The notes beneath the pieces were generated by a model. That model made no database searches. It had not been told where the DNA came from and worked only from the letters and a program-made list of their open reading frames with translations. A stretch of 64,000 nt of DNA. Origin: C-114 sp963719285. GTDB lineage: Bacteria; Chloroflexota; Limnocylindria; Limnocylindrales; CSP1-4. Where the stretch lies: the NCBI GenBank assembly GCA_963719285.1, contig CAVRBO010000003.1, forward strand, positions 62,001-126,000, read 5' to 3'. This document shows positions 8,972 through 17,104 of the stretch, piece after piece (the first letter of the stretch is position 1; each line of letters starts with the position of its first letter). The position numbers were made by a program, and so were the translations under genes.

Positions 8972-9122
8972 GCCGGGCGCCGGGCCACGCGCCGGGCGCC
9001 GGGCCACGCACCGGGCGCCGGGCCACGCACCGGGCGCCGGGCCACGCACCGCGTCCGTGCGCCGGGCCACGCACCGCGTCCGTGCGCCGGGCCACGCACC
9101 GCGTCCGTGCGCCGGGCCAACC
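8972..9122. repeat. Compound tandem repeat, 14-bp core in 19- and 25-bp units
   Basis: The core GCGCCGGGCCACGC occurs at 8977, 8996, 9015, 9034, 9059 and 9084, with a degenerate seventh copy at 9109. The first four copies are separated by 5 nt ([GA]CCGG), giving a 19-bp period; the last ones by ACCGCGTCCGT, giving a 25-bp period. It lies just upstream of the amidohydrolase gene. Related pieces recur at about 9449-9470. Confidence 0.9.
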
Positions 9123-9523
9123 GCGCCTTCGCTCGGGAGCCTGCTCGTGTGCCCGTCTTGCACCAGCTAGGCGCGAGGCGACTGTTGTGTACGAGTTCGA
9201 TGCACCGGAGTGCATAAGGCGGCCGCCCCGAGCCGCCGGTCGTGCGTGGATGGACACCTGCGGGCAGCGCGATCGCACATAAGAGTCGCCCAGCGACTGG
9301 ATGGTGCGAAACGGCCGGCAGGAGGCCCGAAAGAGGGGGCGCGGCAGGGCGCCCGGCGAGACGGCCGGCAGGGGGCCCGTCAGCTCCCGCGTCGTGCACG
9401 GGGCCACCCCGGCGCCTTCGCCGGGAGTCCGGTCGGCTTGCGGGGCCGCGCACCGCGTCCGTGCGTCGGGCCGCCCCGGCGTCGTGCGTCGCCGCCCCGG
9501 TGCCTTCGCTCGGGAGTCTTGCC
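9123..9523. other. Non-coding spacer with dispersed short repeats and hairpins
   Basis: No credible gene. A motif like GCCTTCGCTCGGGAG recurs near 9126 and 9501, with a variant near 9415. Small inverted repeats include ATGCACcggaGTGCAT (about 9199-9214) and GGCGGC/GCCGCC just after it. This is the region between the end of the GGDEF/HD-GYP gene and the upstream repeats of the amidohydrolase gene. Confidence 0.5.
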
Positions 9524-11095
9524 TCAGCCGACCTTGCCGCTCGAAGGGTGGTTGACGTCCTTGGCCGGGCGGACCACCCGACGGCGCCGATCGTGGAGCT
9601 CGTCGTGGATCGTTCCGTGGGCTCGATCGTCGGCGGCCGCTGGATCGAGGTGCGGGTGGACGTGACCGTGGTCCAGGCCGCTGAACGCCTCGACCGGGAA
9701 CGGCATGGACGCGGCGAACAGGTCGGCGAACAGCTCCACGAGCTCCGGGTCGAACTGGACACCGCCATGGCGGCGCAGCTCGGCGATGGCCTCAGAGTGG
9801 GTGATCGCCGCGCGGTAGGGCCGGCCGGCGACCATCGCCTCGTAGGCGTCGGCGATCGCCACGATCCGGGCGCCCACCGGGATGTCCTCGCCCGAGAGGC
9901 CGTGCGGGTAACCGCGCCCGTCGTACCACTCGTGGTGGTGGAGCACGATCGTCGCCGCGTCGCGCAGCGCGCCGGCCTGCTCCAGCACGACCTGGCCGAT
10001 CTTCGGATGCTCGGCGATCACCCGCCACTCCGGCTCGTCGAGCTCGCTCGGCTTGGTCAGGATCGCCTCGGGGATGGCGAGCTTGCCCAGGTCGTGGAGA
10101 AGGCTCGCGACGCGGATCCGCTCGAGCTCGGGCTCGGACAGGCCGACCGCGCGACCGAGCTCGGTCGCGGCGCTGGCGATCATCGACGAGGGCTTGCCGG
10201 TCCACCCGGCTCGTTCGCCCAGGGCGGCCGTGAGCGACTCTGTCGCGGCGTCGCTCGCGGCACGGCCCACGGCGACCGCGCGCTCTCGGGCGCTCGGAGC
10301 GATCGCGGCGCGCTTGATGAGTCCATCGTCCTGGATCTCGTGGAACACGAAGACCTGGTCGCGGCCGAGCGCCTTCGCGCTGTACAGGGCGTTATCCGCG
10401 TCCCGCACCAGGGTGACGAGGTCGAGGTGGCCACCGAATCCACCGGCGACGCCGGCTGACAGGGTGACGCTGACCACGCTGCCGTCCTCGAGCGCGAGGC
10501 TGCGCAGGGCGACGAAGCGGCGGAGCTTCTCGGCCAGGGTGGCCGCCGCGTCGACGTCGGTCTCCGGGAGCACGGCCATGAATTCCTCGCCGCCGTAGCG
10601 ACCCACGATGTCGACGCCGCGGACGCTGGCGCGCAGGACCTCGGCGACGGCGTGGAGCATCTGGTCGCCGGCCACGTGGCCGTAGGTGTCGTTCAGCCGC
10701 TTGAAGTGGTCGATGTCGACGAGGATGATCGAGAGCTGGTGGCCGTAGCGGGCGGCCCGGTCGAGCTCGGCGTCGAGGCGGGCAAGGAGCGCCTGACGGT
10801 TGAGCACGCCGGTCAGGATGTCCATCGTCGCCATCGTCCAGGCATCGGTCATGCGCTCGGCGAGACGGCCCAGGCTCGAGCGGAGCCGGCGGTCGCGGAT
10901 CCCCGAGGAGCGGACGAGGTCGCGCGCATCGCTCGAGTTCATGAGCTTGTCGGCGAGTCGCGTAAGGCGGCGTGTCTGGCGCCGGCCGACGATCGTCGCG
11001 TACCCCGAAGCTCCGACGATGGCGCCAAGGATCCCCAGGGCGAGGGCGCCGATGACCAGGCTCAGGATGGGCGAGAAGTCGGCGGGAAGGGCCAT
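9524..11095 (-). CDS. GGDEF plus HD-GYP c-di-GMP turnover protein
   Basis: 523 residues from ATG 11095. One membrane helix near the N-terminus (residues about 10-32) is followed by a short helical linker, a GGDEF domain (about 90-250) and an HD-GYP domain (about 305-480). The active-site motif is GGEEF, preceded by an RGVD inhibitory-site motif five residues upstream. The HD-GYP part keeps LLHDLGK, HH and HEWYDGRGYP. Both synthesis and hydrolysis of c-di-GMP therefore look possible. The last 40 residues are His/Arg-rich. No clear ribosome site was seen; the start is chosen to precede the membrane helix. No c-di-GMP target gene is nearby. Confidence 0.92.
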   Translation of the reverse strand: MALPADFSPILSLVIGALALGILGAIVGASGYATIVGRRQTRRLTRLADKLMNSSDARDLVRSSGIRDRRLRSSLGRLAERMTDAWTMATMDILTGVLNRQALLARLDAELDRAARYGHQLSIILVDIDHFKRLNDTYGHVAGDQMLHAVAEVLRASVRGVDIVGRYGGEEFMAVLPETDVDAAATLAEKLRRFVALRSLALEDGSVVSVTLSAGVAGGFGGHLDLVTLVRDADNALYSAKALGRDQVFVFHEIQDDGLIKRAAIAPSARERAVAVGRAASDAATESLTAALGERAGWTGKPSSMIASAATELGRAVGLSEPELERIRVASLLHDLGKLAIPEAILTKPSELDEPEWRVIAEHPKIGQVVLEQAGALRDAATIVLHHHEWYDGRGYPHGLSGEDIPVGARIVAIADAYEAMVAGRPYRAAITHSEAIAELRRHGGVQFDPELVELFADLFAASMPFPVEAFSGLDHGHVHPHLDPAAADDRAHGTIHDELHDRRRRVVRPAKDVNHPSSGKVG

Positions 11096-11371
11096 CGTCC
11101 GGGGTTGATCCCTGTGGGTCGCTGGGCTCGGGCCAGGGTGGTCCGTCCTACGCTCGGATGATTGCCCCGGATGGGCTATCCACGCCATAGGGCGGAGGTC
11201 CCATGGCCCGGTGCCCGCGAGTAGGACCGGCTCCGCACGGAGCGGTGACAGGACGCACGGCCCACTCGGGCCCGGTACGTTCGTACTGGCGGTGGGTCGG
11301 TCCGGTGCGGCTGGCTGGACTCCGGGGTGGCCGGCCGCACGGCGGCCGGTGCGAGCCCGCACCGGCCCGGG

Positions 11372-12157
11372 TCAGCCGGGCGCGAGCGTTCCCCGCAGCG
11401 CGTCCTGCCCGTCCGAGCGCGCGAGCCGATAGGCCCAATCTGCATCCCCAGTTGGCCAGGCCGTCGCGACGTGGGCGACGCCCCGGGCGACGGGCAGCAG
11501 GTACTCCAGGCGGTAGGTCCGGGGCAGCGTGGCGACCGCGCGGGCGCCGGCCGCATCCCGGGTGCCGATCGCCTCGTCGAGCCAGTCGAGGTAGGCGGCG
11601 TTGTTGACATGGTCCATCGGGTCGATCTCGCTCGCCCGGGCCACGACATCGATGCGCGGGGCGTCCGGCGGCGAGGCCGGCAGGGCGACCTTGATCGTGT
11701 CGTAGGCATCGGCCGGGACGCCGAAGATGACCGCGAACTCGGGCGGCACGCGCGACGGAGCGGCCCGACGCACGTCGGTCATGACCCAGTCGTTGACGAC
11801 CACGGCCGCCGGCGAGCCGTCCGGAGCGCGGACCTCCGTGCGTCGCCGGGCCATCACCCGGCGGAAGCCGACGACCTGCGTCTCGACATCGACCGTCGTG
11901 CCCATCCGGATCGGGGCCAGGATGGCGAGCTCCGTGGCCCGGACGACCCAGGCCAGATCACGCTCCGCGTACCACTCGCGGGCGAAGCCCATCCGCTCCG
12001 AGTGGATCCAGGCGACGTCCTGGACCCAGCGCAGCAGGGTCGACGGGCGGGCGAACGCGTCTGGCCCGCACTCATCGAAGCGGGCGCGGTAGGCGACCCG
12101 GGCGATGTCGGGCGGCGATGCCTCGGGCGTGGCGGGCTCGGGCGCCGCGGCCGTCAC
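11372..12157 (-). CDS. Acyl-ACP thioesterase-like double hotdog protein
   Basis: 261 residues from GTG 12157, which overlaps the stop of the upstream gene (GTGA). Two hotdog halves are visible. The N-terminal half starts YRARFDECGPDAFARPSTLLRWVQD, a layout shared with acyl-ACP thioesterases. The C-terminal half has the family signature DHVNNAAYLDWLDEA. It probably releases fatty acids or other acyl groups from a carrier. It is the last gene of a three-gene operon (13131 to 11372). Confidence 0.8.
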   Translation of the reverse strand: MTAAAPEPATPEASPPDIARVAYRARFDECGPDAFARPSTLLRWVQDVAWIHSERMGFAREWYAERDLAWVVRATELAILAPIRMGTTVDVETQVVGFRRVMARRRTEVRAPDGSPAAVVVNDWVMTDVRRAAPSRVPPEFAVIFGVPADAYDTIKVALPASPPDAPRIDVVARASEIDPMDHVNNAAYLDWLDEAIGTRDAAGARAVATLPRTYRLEYLLPVARGVAHVATAWPTGDADWAYRLARSDGQDALRGTLAPG

Positions 12158-12819
12158 GGAGCCTGCCTCGCGAGCCCGGCGAGGGTCTCGATCGTCACGA
12201 GGCGCGTCCGCTCGTGGGGAGCCGTCTGGCGGTCGAGCCGGACATCGGCGGCGAGCGCCGTGTCGAAGACGACGAGGGCGACCGCCAGCGGCTCTTCCTC
12301 GTCCGCGGCGTGGGTCCGGGCGTCGTCGAGCTGGTGGAGGACGTCGGCATTGATGCCCCGGGCGCCCCACTTGCAGTCGTAGGCCTCCGCCGCGCCGGCG
12401 ACCTCCACGGTCACGTCGTAGGGGTGGATCTCGGCCCGGACCCCGTCGAACAGGATGCGTCGCTCTCGGCGGACGACGGCCGCGCCATGGCGTGCCGCGA
12501 CGCGGGCACGGAGGAGGACCTGGGTGACCGCCTCGACGATCGCCCCCCGGAACTGGGAGCGGACCTGCTCCCCGCGGTCGGCGACCTGGAGCGAGGCCGC
12601 GAGGATGGCCTCCGAGCGCTCGTCCGGGAAGCACCCCGGAACCATCGCCCGCCAGAGCGCCGGATCCGTCCGCTCCCCGTTCATCACGGCACGGGCGAGG
12701 ACGCACTGCGCCTGGGTCGCCTCGGCCAGCAGGGCCGCGAGACGGGCGACGAGCGGGTCCGCCTGGATCCCGGCATAGACGACGGCACGCGCGTCGGCCG
12801 ACGCGTCCTGGAAACGCAC
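12154..12819 (-). CDS. Unrecognised protein, possible PD-(D/E)xK nuclease fold
   Basis: 221 residues from GTG 12819, three bases after the previous stop. I do not recognise the family. The middle contains a helix with Glu95 (GAIVEAV), then a strand with Asp135 (HPYDVTVEV) and Asp148-Cys-Lys150 (EAYDCKWG) followed by a helix, the order seen in PD-(D/E)xK endonuclease-like folds. A beta-strand rich in hydrophobics (PLAVALVVFDT) follows. The fold call is by eye only. It is translationally coupled to the thioesterase, which does not explain its job. Confidence 0.6.
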   Translation of the reverse strand: MRFQDASADARAVVYAGIQADPLVARLAALLAEATQAQCVLARAVMNGERTDPALWRAMVPGCFPDERSEAILAASLQVADRGEQVRSQFRGAIVEAVTQVLLRARVAARHGAAVVRRERRILFDGVRAEIHPYDVTVEVAGAAEAYDCKWGARGINADVLHQLDDARTHAADEEEPLAVALVVFDTALAADVRLDRQTAPHERTRLVTIETLAGLARQAP

Positions 12820-12822
12820 GGC

Positions 12823-13131
12823 TCAGCCGCCGCCGACCGGTTCGCCGACCGCGAGCGCGACGAGCTCCGGGAACGTCGACAGCCAGTCGATCGCGCGATG
12901 CGGGTCGGTGATGAGGCCGGCCTCCTCAGCGGCGAGTTCAACGGCCTGTTCCACGGCGTCGCTGACCGGGTCGTCACCACGTCGCTCGGCGATCGCCTCG
13001 AGGCGCAGCCGCTGGGCGGCCACCAGGTCGGTGACGTACGTCCACTCATCCTCGATCTCCTCACCCAGGGCTCCGAGCGACTCGAGCGTGGCGATCGCGC
13101 CCTGGAGGACGTCGCGAAGAGGGGCGGCCAT
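12823..13131 (-). CDS. Small acidic helical protein, first gene of the thioesterase operon
   Basis: 102 residues, strongly acidic and predicted all-helical, with LESLGALGEEIEDEWTYVTDL and AVELAAEEAGLI segments. I do not recognise a family. Coding is supported by tight spacing to the next gene (3 nt) and by the -10-like TACGCT 7 nt before its ATG. It could be a partner of the nuclease-like protein encoded next, but nothing in the sequence proves it. Confidence 0.6.
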   Translation of the reverse strand: MAAPLRDVLQGAIATLESLGALGEEIEDEWTYVTDLVAAQRLRLEAIAERRGDDPVSDAVEQAVELAAEEAGLITDPHRAIDWLSTFPELVALAVGEPVGGG

Positions 13132-13138
13132 ACCGGCC

Positions 13139-13144
13139 AGCGTA
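13139..13144 (-). promoter_or_regulatory. Leaderless-type -10 (TACGCT) of the thioesterase operon
   Basis: On the minus strand TACGCT is followed by 7 nt and then the ATG at 13131. No ribosome-binding site is visible, consistent with a leaderless transcript. Confidence 0.4.
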
Positions 13145-13312
13145 CCCGAGACGGGCCGCCTGGTTCGCCGGAACGCGGCGTGGCGCGCTCAGATTTGTCG
13201 GCGTTCGCCGGGCGGCGCCGCGCGTCGGGCCGCATCCTGGCGGACGTGCCGCCCACGCCGGGCGCCGCGTGGCGCGCCGCGCCCACCTCCCGGACCCGCC
13301 AGACGCGCCGCT

Positions 13313-13449
13313 GCTCGCCGGGCGTGCCAACGGGAGATCGGTGGGCTCAGGACGGGGGCTCACCCGCCGATTCGCTCGCCGGGCGTGCCAACGCGAGGGT
13401 GTGGACCGTTTCATGCGGGCCCGTTCGCCGGTTGGCACGCCCAGCGAGC
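13313..13449. repeat. 20-bp REP-like element, two direct and one inverted copy
   Basis: GCTCGCCGGGCGTGCCAACG occurs at 13313-13332 and 13374-13393. An inverted, slightly diverged copy lies at 13430-13449. The second and third copies could pair as a hairpin with a 36-nt loop. The arrangement resembles repetitive extragenic palindromes; no RAYT transposase is in the window. Confidence 0.8.
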
Positions 13450-13555
13450 ACGGGGGCTCGCTGCAGGCCTGTGGACCACAGGGCGGCGCGCTCCGGGCTC
13501 CCCGGCGGCCGCGCCTGGGGGGCGCAAGCACCAGGCGGGAGCGGAGACCCTCGGC

Positions 13556-13825
13556 TCAGCCGTCCGCCGCGGCGGCCAGGCGGCGTTCGATCGCGCGCTC
13601 GTGGCTGCCCTGGCTGCGGGCGAGCTCGCGACGAAGGCGCTCGAGGAGGGCGAGCAGGCGGTCGCGATGCCGGTCGTCCCAGGCGTTGGCGTAGGCGGCG
13701 ATGGCCTGGCGCCTGATCGTCGTGGCCAAGGTCCGTTCCCCGCGACGCTCCAGGATGGCGACCCCATCGAGGACGGCACGGTAGAGTGCCGGAAGCTCGA
13801 CGGAGGGCGGAGTGGGGGCCACCAT
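13556..13825 (-). CDS. Small basic helical protein of unknown function
   Basis: 89 residues from ATG 13825. Predicted helical throughout, with an Arg-rich helix pair (RRQAIAAYANAWDDRHRDR; LLALLERLRRELARSQG). It reads as a real folded protein rather than a shadow frame: it has mixed hydrophobic periodicity and Tyr, Asn and Trp codons. No family recognised. A weak GATGCT element 6 nt upstream of the ATG could be a leaderless -10. Confidence 0.45.
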   Translation of the reverse strand: MVAPTPPSVELPALYRAVLDGVAILERRGERTLATTIRRQAIAAYANAWDDRHRDRLLALLERLRRELARSQGSHERAIERRLAAAADG

Positions 13826-13949
13826 GGATGGAGCATCGCGTCCGGGGCCCCATACCCTCGATAGCCAAGTGGTCCCAAGGGTGGCATCCGATGGGACCAT
13901 CCGCGACCCATGTCGACCGATGACACGGCAATGACTGGAGGCGATGATC

Positions 13950-14741
13950 GTGGACCTGGGGATCGCCGGACGTCGCGCGCTCGTGGGCGGGGCCTCGTCC
14001 GGTCTGGGCCGCGCAAGCGCGGAAGCGCTCGCCTCCGAAGGCTGTCGGCTCATCCTCTGGTCGCGCGGTGGTGACCGGCTCGAGAGTGTCGCCGCGGACC
14101 TGCGGACACGCTTCGGTGTCGAGGTCGCGACCGTCGGGGCGGATGCCGCCGACCCCGATGCGGCATCGGTGGCGGCCCGGACCGCGCTGGAGACCCTGGG
14201 CGGCATCGACATCCTGGTCCTCAACGCCGGCGGGCCTCCGCCGGTCGACGCCGCCCAGACCGACCCGGCCGGCTGGGCCCGCGCCTTCCAGCTCCTGGCC
14301 ACGACGCCGATCGAGCTCGCCACGCTGCTGTTGCCCGGCATGCGGGCCCAGGGCTGGGGCCGGGTCGTCGCGATCCTGAGTTCCGGCGTCCGCCAGCCGA
14401 TCGCCGATCTCGTCTATTCGAATGCCGGCCGGGGTGCCCTCATGGCCTGGTGCAAGACGGCCGCCCGGACGGTCGCCGGCGACGGCGTGACGATCAACGG
14501 GGTCCTGCCCGGGCGTCTGGCCACGCCGCGGGTCGCGAGCCTGGACGCCGGTCGTGCGGAGAAGACCGGGCAGCCCGTCGAGCAGGTCGTTGCCGCTCAC
14601 CATGCGACGATCCCGGCCGGCCGGTACGGCCGGCCCGAGGAGCTCGGGGCATACGTGGCCTGGCTGGCCTCGGAACGGGCGAGCTACCAGACCGGAACGT
14701 TCACGGCGATCGACGGGGGGCTGATCGCCGGCCTTCCGTGA
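13950..14741 (+). CDS. Short-chain dehydrogenase/reductase with atypical active site
   Basis: 263 residues from GTG 13950, chosen over the ATG at 13944 because GGAGG lies 8 nt before the GTG but only 2 nt before the ATG. The Rossmann motif GGASSGLG and the LNAGG motif are present, as is the catalytic-type Ser in ILSSGVRQ. The YxxxK motif is not canonical: Tyr is followed by SNAGRGALMAWCK, so Lys is displaced. This resembles the SDR subgroup with SNxxRxxLxGWxKT. An NAD(P)-dependent oxidoreductase is likely; activity may differ from classical FabG-type enzymes. The final codons lie in a tandem duplication. Confidence 0.85.
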   Translation: MDLGIAGRRALVGGASSGLGRASAEALASEGCRLILWSRGGDRLESVAADLRTRFGVEVATVGADAADPDAASVAARTALETLGGIDILVLNAGGPPPVDAAQTDPAGWARAFQLLATTPIELATLLLPGMRAQGWGRVVAILSSGVRQPIADLVYSNAGRGALMAWCKTAARTVAGDGVTINGVLPGRLATPRVASLDAGRAEKTGQPVEQVVAAHHATIPAGRYGRPEELGAYVAWLASERASYQTGTFTAIDGGLIAGLP

Positions 14742-14854
14742 GCGGCATCCGACGGCGACCGTGCCGCGGTCCGGGACGGGTTGATCGCCGGCCTTCCGTG
14801 AGCGGTATCTGACGGCGACCGTGCGGCGGTCCCGGACGGGATGATCGCCGGCCT
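14718..14854. repeat. 60-bp tandem repeat spanning the SDR stop codon
   Basis: Copies at 14721-14780 and 14781-14840 differ at about 5 of 60 positions, with a partial third copy to about 14854. The unit begins with the last codons of the SDR gene (TTGATCGCCGGCCTTCCGTGA type), so the stop codon and the tail coding sequence are duplicated downstream. Confidence 0.92.
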
Positions 14855-14990
14855 GCCTCTCAGGGCCGGTGTCTGAGCCCGAGAGCGGTCGGGCCGACGG
14901 TGTAGCGTTCCGGCCCAGGACCGGTCTGCGGTCTTCACGTCCGGTGAGGGTCGGACGGCGTGCCCGGGCCAACCTGCGAGGAGAGCACCG

Positions 14991-15389
14991 ATGGAGCAAG
15001 CTCGACCGATCGTGGTCCGGCCAGACGAGGGAGCTCCGCCACCGGGCCCACCCACGCCCGGCATGGACCGCCGACAGCTGTTCGACCATGAGGATCGCTG
15101 GGTCGGCTGGGTGCGGACCGACGCCGGACTCGCGGGCGGCTGGCACCACCATGGAACGCGCGACTCCTACATCTACGTGCTCCGTGGCACGTTGACGATC
15201 GAATACGGTCCCACCGGGCGCGAGCAGGTGACAGCGGTGGCCGGGGACTTCATCTTCAATCCCGCACGGATGGTGCATCGCGAGATCACCGGCCCCGACG
15301 ATCCGGCAGAGGTCTTCGTCGTCCGCGTCGGGACCGGCCCGCAGAACGTCAACGTCGACGGCCCCGATCCCGATCCGGACGGCGGATGA
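14991..15389 (+). CDS. Single-domain cupin protein
   Basis: 132 residues, ATG preceded by a GAGGAGAGC ribosome site. Both cupin motifs are visible: GWHHHGTRDSYIYVLRG supplies the His cluster and Glu-equivalent position, and GDFIFNPARMVHREIT supplies the second His. It is probably a small metal-binding beta-barrel. The substrate is unknown. It is monocistronic and converges on the acylphosphatase gene 111 bp away; no clear terminator was seen between them. Confidence 0.85.
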   Translation: MEQARPIVVRPDEGAPPPGPPTPGMDRRQLFDHEDRWVGWVRTDAGLAGGWHHHGTRDSYIYVLRGTLTIEYGPTGREQVTAVAGDFIFNPARMVHREITGPDDPAEVFVVRVGTGPQNVNVDGPDPDPDGG

Positions 15390-15500
15390 ATTGAGGCCTG
15401 GTCGGATCAGCGCGGGCGATCGGCGGCACACCCAGGATCTCGACGAGTCTCGGTCGAGCGTGGATCCACGAACAGGCCCCGAGGCGCGACGCCCGGCCCG

Positions 15501-15815
15501 TCAGTCGCCGGAGTGGCTACCGGAGCGCACCGAGAACCGCTCGAACGATCCGCGCGGAGAGCCCCAGATCGCCTCGACATCGTCCACCCGGGCGCCGAGC
15601 GGGCCGACGCTGAGGGCCGTGAGAAACGTCTCGAGGTCGGGCCGCCGGCCCTCGGCCAGGCAGCGGACCGAGCCGTCCGGCTCATTGGCGACCCACCCGA
15701 CAAGGCCCGATCCCGTGGCAAGCTCAAGGGCGAAGTAGCGGAAGCCGACGCCCTGGACCCGCCCTCGGACGACGACATCGAGGCTGGCTCGCTCGTCCCG
15801 CGCGGACCCGGTCAC
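15501..15815 (-). CDS. acyP: Acylphosphatase
   Basis: 104 residues from GTG 15815. The signature GRVQGVGFRYF with its catalytic Arg, and the GWVANEPDGSVRCLAEG segment with its catalytic Asn, identify acylphosphatase, which hydrolyses acyl phosphates. It begins 4 nt after the stop of holB and is the last gene of that transcript. Confidence 0.93.
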   Translation of the reverse strand: MTGSARDERASLDVVVRGRVQGVGFRYFALELATGSGLVGWVANEPDGSVRCLAEGRRPDLETFLTALSVGPLGARVDDVEAIWGSPRGSFERFSVRSGSHSGD

Positions 15816-15819
15816 GGTG

Positions 15820-17076
15820 TCAGGCGGCGGGCCAGGCCAAGGCCAGGACATCCATCGCCAGCTCGGGGCTGGCGTTGCCGTCGATGGCCCTGCCCACCTC
15901 GTCGAGGCGAACGAGGAAGGCGGCCGTCGCCCCTGGAGCGAGCGTCCCGGCGGCCGCTCCGACCTCCTCGAGGAGCGCCGGGTCGTGGATCCCGGCCGTC
16001 GCGCCCCGCTCGGAGCGGGCGAGGTCGAGGGCGAGCCGGCGCCAGACATCGACGAGCACGAGCGCACCGCGGCGTCGCTCCGTGGCGGCGAGGCGGACCG
16101 GGCGCCCGGTGTCCTCGGAGGGGAGCTCGGCGGTCTCGCCGTCACCCGGCGATCCCTCGGACGCGTCGGCGACGACGGCCACGGCGGCCGGGGCTCCCGC
16201 CGGAACGATGGGCGACGCCGCGCGTGCGCCCTGCCGTCGACGCGGGCCGACCGGTCCCTGGGGCGCGTCTTCGACGATGGGGTCGCGGGCGGCAGCCAAC
16301 GCGGCGGCGAGATCGCGGGCGCGGGCAAGGAGCCCGCTCATCGCCGCGAGCCGGTCCGACGGCCGCGCTGCGAGCAGGTCGAGCAGGGTGCGGTCGAGCT
16401 CCGCCCGAGCCGCGAGCGCGGCCGGTGCCCGGACATAGGCGAGCGCAAGGCCCGGCCGGCCGTCGGCGAGCCGGGCCGCCCGGGCGGCCGCAGGCGCCTC
16501 CGCGAGACCACGATCGGTGAGCCAGCCCTCGATGTCGCGACCGCCCAAGGTGCCCAGCCGGACGCGCTGGCAGCGCGACCGGATCGTCGGCAGGAGCCGG
16601 TCCTCCTCGTCGGCGCAGAGCACGATGACCACGCCGGGAGGCGCGTCCTCGAGCGTCTTGAGCAGCGCGTTCTGAGCGTCCTCGGTCATCCGATGGGCAC
16701 CCTCGACGATGGCGACCCTGGCCCCACCCTCCATCGGCATGAGGCTGAGAGCATCGACCAGCTCGCGGACGCCCGGACGCGGATCGCCGGGGGTCGCCCC
16801 GATCTTGATCTGGTTACCGGCGCCGCCCGGCGCGAGCCGATGCAGGTCCGGATGGTTGCCGCTGTCGACGCGGCGACACGCCCGGCACGCGCGGCACGGC
16901 CGGTCGACGGCGCGAGGCGCGTCGCACAGCAACCCCGCGGCGAGATCGAGCGCGAGCGTCGTCTTGCCCACCGACCCCGGGCCGGTCAGCAGGACGGCGT
17001 GGGCCGCCCCGGCCACGATCATCGAGCGCACGGCGGCGGCCGCCGGCACCTGACCGCGGGTCAGCATCCCGTCCAC
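15820..17076 (-). CDS. holB: DNA polymerase III delta-prime subunit
   Basis: About 418 residues if GTG 17076 is used; ATG 17067 is an alternative. It contains Walker A GPGSVGKTT, a four-Cys zinc module (CDAPR...CRACRAC), and the clamp-loader motifs VAIVEGAHRMTEDAQNALLK and SRCQRV (sensor 1 region). This is the delta-prime clamp-loader ATPase-like subunit of the replicative polymerase. The C-terminal third is longer and more Ala/Arg-rich than usual and contains a low-complexity linker (about residues 260-320). It is followed after 4 nt by acyP and preceded by the NYN protein gene. Confidence 0.88.
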   Translation of the reverse strand: MDGMLTRGQVPAAAAVRSMIVAGAAHAVLLTGPGSVGKTTLALDLAAGLLCDAPRAVDRPCRACRACRRVDSGNHPDLHRLAPGGAGNQIKIGATPGDPRPGVRELVDALSLMPMEGGARVAIVEGAHRMTEDAQNALLKTLEDAPPGVVIVLCADEEDRLLPTIRSRCQRVRLGTLGGRDIEGWLTDRGLAEAPAAARAARLADGRPGLALAYVRAPAALAARAELDRTLLDLLAARPSDRLAAMSGLLARARDLAAALAAARDPIVEDAPQGPVGPRRRQGARAASPIVPAGAPAAVAVVADASEGSPGDGETAELPSEDTGRPVRLAATERRRGALVLVDVWRRLALDLARSERGATAGIHDPALLEEVGAAAGTLAPGATAAFLVRLDEVGRAIDGNASPELAMDVLALAWPAA

Positions 17077-17104
17077 GAGGGGTCGGGTCCGGGCCGGGTC
17101 CGGG

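Larger units (their letters stand above)
13132..13555. other. 424-bp non-coding spacer with REP-like repeats
   Basis: No gene seen. The spacer lies between the divergent-facing end of an 89-residue gene and the start of the thioesterase operon and contains the 20-bp repeats described separately at 13313-13449. The rest is GC-rich sequence with further GCCGGGCG-type fragments. Confidence 0.5.

Noticed and set aside
13347..15431. A long minus-strand frame covering the SDR and cupin genes
   Set aside because: It is a shadow. Only its short part in the neighbouring frame (13556-13825) looks like a real small gene.
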